Shown here: piece by piece, positions 16,074 through 21,506 of the stretch
Numbering within the stretch: position 1 is the first letter of the stretch
Layout: every line of letters starts with the position of its first letter
Assembly (NCBI GenBank): GCA_041179125.1
Contig: JBEGTZ010000306.1
Span: 1 to 21,506, forward strand
DNA: 21,506 nucleotides
Direction: 5' to 3'
Origin: CAMCXE01 sp041179125
GTDB taxonomy: Bacteria > Pseudomonadota > Gammaproteobacteria > Pseudomonadales > Cellvibrionaceae
Notes under the pieces: generated by a model
Databases searched by the model: none
What the model saw: the letters and a program-made list of their open reading frames with translations, nothing else
Told to the model about the DNA's origin: nothing
Translations under genes and position numbers: made by a program

Positions 16074-17132
16074 TTACTTCAACACATCCGCGTCATTTAA
16101 TAATGGGTCGTGCATTTCTGGGATTAATTGGTTTTCTTGGCCTTTGCATTCGCTTTTGGATGGGTAGCCTTTTTGCCAGGTGAGGTTTTTGGTGGTGAGC
16201 CAGGTTTTTACGGTGGCGGAATCGGTGGGTTGTTTTTTGTATTCGCCATTTACCAATTTGTAATGCACCCAAAGCTCAGCTTTTTTTGAAAAGCCTTTTT
16301 GCGGATTGCCCATTAGGTTGGATTCGTAGAGTTTGCGCCACATGACAATATCTGGTGCTTTGTCCGCATCAAAATCGCCAAAATATAATTTGGCAAAACT
16401 GCGCCAGGCGGGGTAGCTTTTACCTTCCATATATTTGAGTAGATTGCTGTAAGCACCATATTGCGGCGTGTCTTTTGGTTGAGCGGCACGTTCTTCTGGT
16501 GTGATTATTGGCAATACCGTGCCTGGGTCGTTATTAATTACAATATCGTCATTCATAAACCAGTTGGCGGCAAAAATAACGGCTTTTTTACTGGTAGATG
16601 ACACAATAAAATCTCCATTTTTAGTTACAACTAATTCTTTTTGCCCATCGCCATCAATATCGCCATAACGCAAAGGATTAACATCTAAACAGCCGTGTGT
16701 GGTGACGGGTTTGGTGTGTTTTTCCCTGTGCACTACGTCTTTGCCTGTTTGCGGCAATGAGGGGTCGGTTACTTTCCAATAAGGTGAGCTATAAACACCT
16801 TCAGCATGCAATATAGTTGCACTTTGGGGAATTTCTCCTGACATAATTGTTATATCTGAGTAGGAATTGATCTCCCAGCCCCCAAGAGTTTTATCTGCCA
16901 AATTATAAAAGCCAGCAATAGTTCCATTCGAGCTTAAAGTAAGGTAGAAATCTGCTTTCTCTGTTGAAACCAGAAAAGAAGCAGACTCGCCAAACATTTG
17001 ATATATGCGCTTAAATAGTGCTGGCTCCGATTGCCTTGTGATTGTTTTTGAATCGTCCAGTGCATCCGCATAAGCAGTAGATAAATTCAAAACAAAAATC
17101 ATAAATACTAATATTTTATTATTGTGACTCAT
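16074..17132 (-). CDS. Secreted protein with FG-GAP-like calcium loops
   Basis: A 352-residue protein of unknown function. I place the start at ATG 17132, not the in-frame ATG at 17147, because GGAG lies seven bases before it and the start overlaps the upstream stop as TAATG. The N-terminus MSHNNKILVFMIFVLNLSTA is a clear signal peptide with cleavage after AYA (residue 22). Two loops, GDIDGDGQKELVV (about 155-167) and GDFDADKAPDIV (about 252-263), match the FG-GAP/VCBS calcium-loop pattern. Only two cysteines are seen after the signal peptide (GCLD and SECKG), possibly a disulfide. Translational coupling to the muramidase-tipped protein points to a joint role, such as partner, chaperone or immunity factor. 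That role is inferred from position only. Confidence 0.85.
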   Translation of the reverse strand: MSHNNKILVFMIFVLNLSTAYADALDDSKTITRQSEPALFKRIYQMFGESASFLVSTEKADFYLTLSSNGTIAGFYNLADKTLGGWEINSYSDITIMSGEIPQSATILHAEGVYSSPYWKVTDPSLPQTGKDVVHREKHTKPVTTHGCLDVNPLRYGDIDGDGQKELVVTKNGDFIVSSTSKKAVIFAANWFMNDDIVINNDPGTVLPIITPEERAAQPKDTPQYGAYSNLLKYMEGKSYPAWRSFAKLYFGDFDADKAPDIVMWRKLYESNLMGNPQKGFSKKAELWVHYKLVNGEYKKQPTDSATVKTWLTTKNLTWQKGYPSKSECKGQENQLIPEMHDPLLNDADVLK

Positions 17133-18460
17133 TACTTTTCTCCGCATGAAACCTTAAAAGAATCATCATCTAAAGATCTATTTTTATAATTTTCAAAAGA
17201 TCCACGAGTTTCCTTCCCCCCAATCATAAATTTATCGGGTTTAATCCATTCCCTCTCCCCATAAACAAAACACCACTCCTGCCCTGCTCTGGGGTCTGGC
17301 GCTGCATAAACCCCACCCTTCCAAATATAATTTCTGTACGGTAAATCCATTTTGTCTGCATCGTGCATGATGGTCATAGCATATTTAACAGATTTTTCTT
17401 TAGTGTCTGAAACACCGTTAATTAAAAGCTCAACCCAGGCTTTGGGCGCAGCCAAGGTTCGAAGCGGTTTTGTGCTGGTTACATTAAGAAACACACTAGC
17501 GCCTTGGTTGTATCCACCTAAGCCTTTTGCCAGTAATTCATACTCATCATCCGCATGGGTGGCAGCGGTTGCGGCATTTGACACTGTGCCCGTAGTAATT
17601 TTACGTAGTGGTGAATCGGTAGAGTTACTGTAGGTACCGGCATAACCTTCATTACCCGTGCGGCTGAAAGCGCGGTAAAAACTGCCTACACCGCCTTTGG
17701 TATCATCTTTAGCCAGCGCAACAGCTTTGGCCACTATGTTATGCCGCGCATCATAATGATTGATTGAACTTGCACCGGTGGCGGTATAGGCGCTGAATTC
17801 CTCTGCCGCTTTTACACCAGCTTCTTCGCTGTCTTGCGCTTGGCCGCCATAGGTGTAAGCGTTGTATATTTGGTTAAAGCCTTTGCTGCCACGCTCATCC
17901 GCACCGCCCACCGTCACACGGTAATTTTTCCACTGCAATCCGCCGCTTTCAATTTGCGCCATGCCTTTTAAAATCAGGCCGGGTTTAAAATCAACACCGG
18001 TTAGTTTTTTGACGGCGGCATGTACGGTGGCCGAATAGGTGGCCGGAATGGCGGTAAAATTTGGCCCGTCTGGGTAGCTTATTGTTCCATCAAATGCGTT
18101 GGCGGCAGCTGTTAGAGCGGTACCTCCAAGGGTATCGTCTAAGTCATCAAACTTTAAATTGGGCTTGGTTTTCCAGTGGTTGTAGGCTTGGATGTAGTGG
18201 CTCCAATGACGGCTTAACTCGGCAATAGGTTTATAAATGCCATCGTCTTTCATATCACATTTTCCGTCCTTACCAAGCCCCGCATAACTAATGTAATTAA
18301 AGCGGCAGACCATTTTTTGAATTGACGGAACACCGGTTGAATAATTACTGCCGAGCTCCCGCACACTACCGGGGGACTTACTTGGCGATACGCCCAACTG
18401 CCACAACACCGCCTCCAACATCTGCACATCACTGCCCTTATCCCCCGCCTTTAACTCCCG
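17132..18460 (-). other. Peptidoglycan-binding plus lytic-transglycosylase-like tip
   Basis: The motif series fits the lysozyme-like SLT fold. There is a helix with Glu in QIESGG (Glu codon 17950-17948), the candidate catalytic acid. GFNQIYN (17861-17881) sits at the place of the SLT GLMQI motif, and GGYNQG (17501-17518) at the place of AYNAG. Upstream, LKAGDKGSDVQMLEAVLWQLG starting near 18452 resembles the first helices of PG_binding_1, which binds the glycan or stem peptide. The expected reaction is cleavage of the MurNAc-GlcNAc bond. Substitutions at the flanking motif positions leave activity unproven. The last ~100 residues are not assigned. Confidence 0.65.
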
Positions 18461-21400
18461 CGTTTCCACGGTAAAACTTTCGCTGTAATTCGTCGGCGCG
18501 CCGGTTTTATCTAGGGTCACGGCGTTGTAGCTGGCTTTCACCAGTTGGCCGTTTTCCCAGCGGGCGGTGCGGTTGGGCTCGTCTCCGGTGGCAGGTTCCC
18601 ACCAGAGGTAATGCTGGCCTTCGTTTACAAAGCCTGCGTGGCCGGTGCCTGCGGGGGTGAAGGCGCAGCCTGCGCCGCCATTGATGCCGGGGCCGCTGCA
18701 TATCCAGCCGTCGGCGTTAAATTGCCAGTTGATGCTTTGCACCGGTTCGAGTGCGCCGAACTGGTCTAGCGTGGGCGGTTGGAAGCGGTATTTTAGGCGT
18801 AGGCCACCCAGGCTGCGGACGCGGCGGGTGCGGTTGGTTTGGGTTTCCAGTAGGTGGGTGATGTCGGTTTCTTCGTGCGGCAGTTGGTAGGCTACCCGCA
18901 GGCCGCCGACGGCTTGGGTGATTTCCCATTGGCGTGCAGCTAAGGCGGTGCCGCTGGGGGGCCAGTTGACACTTTGCTCTTTAGTGATAGGCGCGGTGTT
19001 GCCTTGGGTGTCTTTGAGTTGGCCACTGAGGCTTATGCGGTTGGCGCCGGTTTGCAGGTCTTTGGCGGTGGGCGAGTAGACCAGGGTGAGGCTGTTGAAG
19101 GCCCCGGCGGTGAGGGTTTCGGCGGTGGGCCAGGTGCTTTGTTCGGCGCCGTCTAGGTAGATTTTGAGGTATTGCGGCAGCGTGTTAACGGCCTGTGGGC
19201 TGGCACCGCTGAAGATAGTGGTGCTGTTGAGTTGGAGCTTAAGGGCGGGCCAGTCCAGGCTGCTGCCGGGGGCGGCTTTGATGGTGCTGGTAAGTTCCGG
19301 GGCGAGCACGCGGGCGATGCTGGCGTTGAATTGGTAGTTTTCCAGCGGGTAGGTGACGGGATCGCCGATGGGGGTGCCGGTGTCGGTTTTGAGTTGCAGG
19401 GTGATGGGGGTTTTGATTTTGGCGGTGACGAAGGCGTCGCCAAGCACATCGCTGCCTTTGACGTTGGCGCGGATCAGGCCGTCGTCGTCGGAGGTAACGC
19501 TGACGGGGCCTTCGCTGGCGTTGAGGCTGAGGGGTTTATAGCCTTGGGTGGCGAAATCGTTGCCATCCAAACGGCGGCTGGTGAGTTCGGCGGGTATGCC
19601 GTGCAGGCGTATTTCGGCCAGGCGGCTGAATTTCTCATCGCGCCAATCGCCGTCATCCTCGTCTTTGTCGCTGTCTTCGCTTTTGGGTTTGTAGGTGTCC
19701 AGGCGTTGATAACGGAAGATTTGTTTGCTGGAAGGTTGTGCGAAAGGCTGGCCGACCAGGCCTTCTATGGTTATTGGCTGGCCAAGCTGAGTGACCATCC
19801 TGGGGCCTAGGTCTACGTCGACACTGAAGCTGTGGCTGCCAGCACTGGCTTCACTGAGTGTAACTTTGTAGGTGGAGGCGAGGCCCGCAGAGCTGGTGCT
19901 GTTGAATTCATCCAACGTTGGGGTGCTTTTGCCGACAGTCAGTTGCCCCGCCCAGATACCAAAGCGGTTGGTTTTAAAGCTGGTGAATTGCTCCGCCTGG
20001 GCTTGGCCGTGGCCGGGCTGGATATCAATGCCGGGTACTATGCTCATAGGCGACTTCAAGCCACCGGGGCGAATGTCGGCGTTTTCCACTGGGTTATTAA
20101 AGCGGTCCAACACCCGGATGCGAAATGCATCGGGGGCGTTCATGTTGTAAGTGATGCGAATATAGTCAGTCTTGGTGGATTCAAGTTTGCTGGGTGTGTT
20201 GGCTTTAGGCTTGGGTTGGAACAACAATGTATGGGCTTGTTTAACGCCGGAAACCACCGCCACTGCGGTTTGCGGAATGGTGATACCGGTGGGTTCGCCC
20301 GCTTGCTCGGTATAGAGTTTTTCGCCTAGTTTATGGAATACCTGGACGCGCCCTTGGGCATCGGTGAGCTGGCGGCCCGACGCGTTAGTGGCCGGTGTGT
20401 ATTGTTTTAGCTCGCCCTTGCCGGTAACTAAAAACCATTTCACAAACACATTGGGTATGCCCTTACCTTCGGCATCCAATACTTGCAGGCTGTAGGGTTC
20501 CGGCAGTAATTCACCCACGGGGCAGCCCAAGCCGCCACAATCCGGGGCTTGTTGTGAGACTACCAGGCTGGCAATTTTTTTGTTGGTGATGGCCAGCTGG
20601 ACCGTTTTAGGTGCAAGCCCCGGTACGCTGATGGTGATGTCGTACACACCGGTTTTCAAAGGTGCAGTGACTTTTACCGTGGCCACGCCGTTTACATCGG
20701 TGACAATGATGGTGCTGCCCGCGTTGGCGGCGCTAAAGCCTGTGCTGCCGCCTGCGCCAAAATTAATATCCGTGGCGGTAAACGTGATGGGCGCGCCCAC
20801 CAAGGGTTTGCCGGTGGGGCCGGTGACATAAATTTGCAATGGCTCGGGCAGTTCGCTGCCGGGCTGAGTGGTTTGCCCATCGCCCTGGGTAATATTCACC
20901 TGGCCTACTGTGGCGCTGTGGTTGTGAATGGACAGGGAGACCGAATACTGGCCGCTGAATTGGGCACCTGCGGCAAATACCACCAGCGCATACTGGCCGG
21001 TACTGGGTAGCTGAAGGTTACTTAGCTGCACATCAAAATAGGGACGTTCGGTGCTGGCGATGATGACGCCGTTGGGGTCTTCCAGTGCCAGCATCAGGCC
21101 CAGGGTGGCAGGCGCAATGGCACGCGCTTTGAGGGTGGCAATGTCGCCTTCAAGACCCATAAAGGTGTAGCGGTCTTGCTCTGTGGCCTGAGCCAAGGCG
21201 CCATTGGCGGTTTGGTTGGGCAGAATTGTGGTTGATGATGTTGCTGGCTCTGTTGGTGCTGGGCTGTCCTCTTGGATAGTTTTAGGTAGTACCGTAAACG
21301 GCATTGTGTTGCTGTCGCGGCCGTTGGCTATCACTTTAATAGTGCCGGTGGCGGCATTGGCGGGCACACTGGCTGCGATAACGGTGGGCGTGGCGTAGAC

Positions 21401-21506
21401 AATATTGGCAGGCAGCTCGTTAAAAACAATCTCGTTATTGGTGATGATGGGGTCGAAACCCTCACCTTGAATCATGACTAAATCACCCGGCACACCTCGG
21501 CCAGGA
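17132..21506 (-). CDS. Large Ig-rich surface protein with peptidoglycan-binding and lysozyme-like C-terminus, 5' end outside window
   Basis: 1457 residues are visible and the frame is open at the right edge. A GTG at 21493 exists but lies inside an IPT/TIG domain, so the real start is further right. In order: IPT/TIG (about 21505-21280; GDLVMIQGEGFDP), a PPC-like beta-sandwich (about 21230-20910; DRYTFMGLEGD to GQYSVSLSI), and two Big_1/invasin-type Ig domains (about 20850-20590 and 20490-20230). A long beta-rich stretch of unassigned domains follows to about 18460. Then comes a PG_binding_1-like segment (LKAGDKGSDVQMLEAVLWQLG, split by an insert) and a lysozyme/transglycosylase-like domain with QIESGG, GFNQIYN and GGYNQG. 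It is likely exported and surface-exposed, with the enzyme at its C-terminal tip. The signal peptide and anchor are not visible. Confidence 0.88.
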   Translation of the reverse strand, partial: PGRGVPGDLVMIQGEGFDPIITNNEIVFNELPANIVYATPTVIAASVPANAATGTIKVIANGRDSNTMPFTVLPKTIQEDSPAPTEPATSSTTILPNQTANGALAQATEQDRYTFMGLEGDIATLKARAIAPATLGLMLALEDPNGVIIASTERPYFDVQLSNLQLPSTGQYALVVFAAGAQFSGQYSVSLSIHNHSATVGQVNITQGDGQTTQPGSELPEPLQIYVTGPTGKPLVGAPITFTATDINFGAGGSTGFSAANAGSTIIVTDVNGVATVKVTAPLKTGVYDITISVPGLAPKTVQLAITNKKIASLVVSQQAPDCGGLGCPVGELLPEPYSLQVLDAEGKGIPNVFVKWFLVTGKGELKQYTPATNASGRQLTDAQGRVQVFHKLGEKLYTEQAGEPTGITIPQTAVAVVSGVKQAHTLLFQPKPKANTPSKLESTKTDYIRITYNMNAPDAFRIRVLDRFNNPVENADIRPGGLKSPMSIVPGIDIQPGHGQAQAEQFTSFKTNRFGIWAGQLTVGKSTPTLDEFNSTSSAGLASTYKVTLSEASAGSHSFSVDVDLGPRMVTQLGQPITIEGLVGQPFAQPSSKQIFRYQRLDTYKPKSEDSDKDEDDGDWRDEKFSRLAEIRLHGIPAELTSRRLDGNDFATQGYKPLSLNASEGPVSVTSDDDGLIRANVKGSDVLGDAFVTAKIKTPITLQLKTDTGTPIGDPVTYPLENYQFNASIARVLAPELTSTIKAAPGSSLDWPALKLQLNSTTIFSGASPQAVNTLPQYLKIYLDGAEQSTWPTAETLTAGAFNSLTLVYSPTAKDLQTGANRISLSGQLKDTQGNTAPITKEQSVNWPPSGTALAARQWEITQAVGGLRVAYQLPHEETDITHLLETQTNRTRRVRSLGGLRLKYRFQPPTLDQFGALEPVQSINWQFNADGWICSGPGINGGAGCAFTPAGTGHAGFVNEGQHYLWWEPATGDEPNRTARWENGQLVKASYNAVTLDKTGAPTNYSESFTVETRELKAGDKGSDVQMLEAVLWQLGVSPSKSPGSVRELGSNYSTGVPSIQKMVCRFNYISYAGLGKDGKCDMKDDGIYKPIAELSRHWSHYIQAYNHWKTKPNLKFDDLDDTLGGTALTAAANAFDGTISYPDGPNFTAIPATYSATVHAAVKKLTGVDFKPGLILKGMAQIESGGLQWKNYRVTVGGADERGSKGFNQIYNAYTYGGQAQDSEEAGVKAAEEFSAYTATGASSINHYDARHNIVAKAVALAKDDTKGGVGSFYRAFSRTGNEGYAGTYSNSTDSPLRKITTGTVSNAATAATHADDEYELLAKGLGGYNQGASVFLNVTSTKPLRTLAAPKAWVELLINGVSDTKEKSVKYAMTIMHDADKMDLPYRNYIWKGGVYAAPDPRAGQEWCFVYGEREWIKPDKFMIGGKETRGSFENYKNRSLDDDSFKVSCGEK
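17140..17143 (-). promoter_or_regulatory. Ribosome binding site deciding the start of the FG-GAP-like gene
   Basis: GGAG on the minus strand is seven bases before ATG 17132 and lies inside the last codons of the upstream gene. It favours the coupled TAATG start over the ATG at 17147. Confidence 0.6.

Noticed and set aside
15810..16167. Short open frames on both strands in the 600-base gap
   Set aside because: They run through palindromic repeats, have no ribosome binding site or family motif, and one overlaps the end of the secreted-protein gene.
17145..17147. ATG at 17147 as the start of the FG-GAP-like gene
   Set aside because: It has no suitable ribosome binding site and gives a longer overlap; the ATG at 17132 has GGAG at good spacing and a TAATG junction.
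19172..19810. Plus-strand open frame of 212 residues
   Set aside because: Glycine/alanine/valine-rich shadow in GC-rich DNA, opposite the Ig-rich protein, whose frame is continuous and carries domain motifs.
21493..21493. GTG at 21493 as the start of the Ig-rich protein
   Set aside because: The frame stays open to the window edge, and the residues before it (PGRG) belong to the IPT/TIG domain pattern, so the gene begins further right.

Overview
The window looks like chromosomal DNA of a Cellvibrio-like gammaproteobacterium (Cellvibrionaceae). The reasons are a moderate GC content, long polyserine linkers between secreted-protein modules, carbohydrate-binding-type modules, and a housekeeping block of apbC/mrp, dcd, a YeaC-family gene and pepN. 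The genus is an inference from style, not from a marker gene. Every supported gene is on the minus strand, so transcription runs from right to left.

Layout from left to right: (1) 1-4388 is a housekeeping block. It holds pepN (3' end beyond the left edge), a YeaC/DUF1315 gene, dcd and apbC/mrp. (2) 4443-15470 is one uninterrupted 3675-residue secreted protein. In protein order it has a signal peptide with a possible lipobox, an FnIII-like domain, two thrombospondin type-3 (TSP3) calcium-repeat clusters split by an insert, a duplicated LGG module, an Ig-like domain and a very long RTX region with an embedded cadherin-like domain. These are followed by a c-type cytochrome module with a CVACH haem site, a third calcium-repeat cluster, two CBM4/9-like domains, and three near-identical C-terminal modules separated by polyserine linkers. 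(3) 15471-16073 is a gene-free stretch with a MITE-like element and two further palindromic repeats. (4) 16074-17132 encodes a secreted protein with FG-GAP/EF-hand-like loops, translationally coupled to the gene upstream of it. (5) 17132-21506 is a large Ig-rich surface protein whose 5' end lies beyond the right edge. It ends in a peptidoglycan-binding-like and lysozyme/transglycosylase-like tip.

Two accessory systems stand out. The first is the giant calcium-repeat, cytochrome and carbohydrate-binding fusion, which could place a redox centre at a polysaccharide or cell surface. The second is the Ig stalk with a muramidase-like tip plus its coupled secreted partner, an arrangement like that of polymorphic toxins. 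Both functional readings are inferences from domain order and motifs read by eye; no database search was run.
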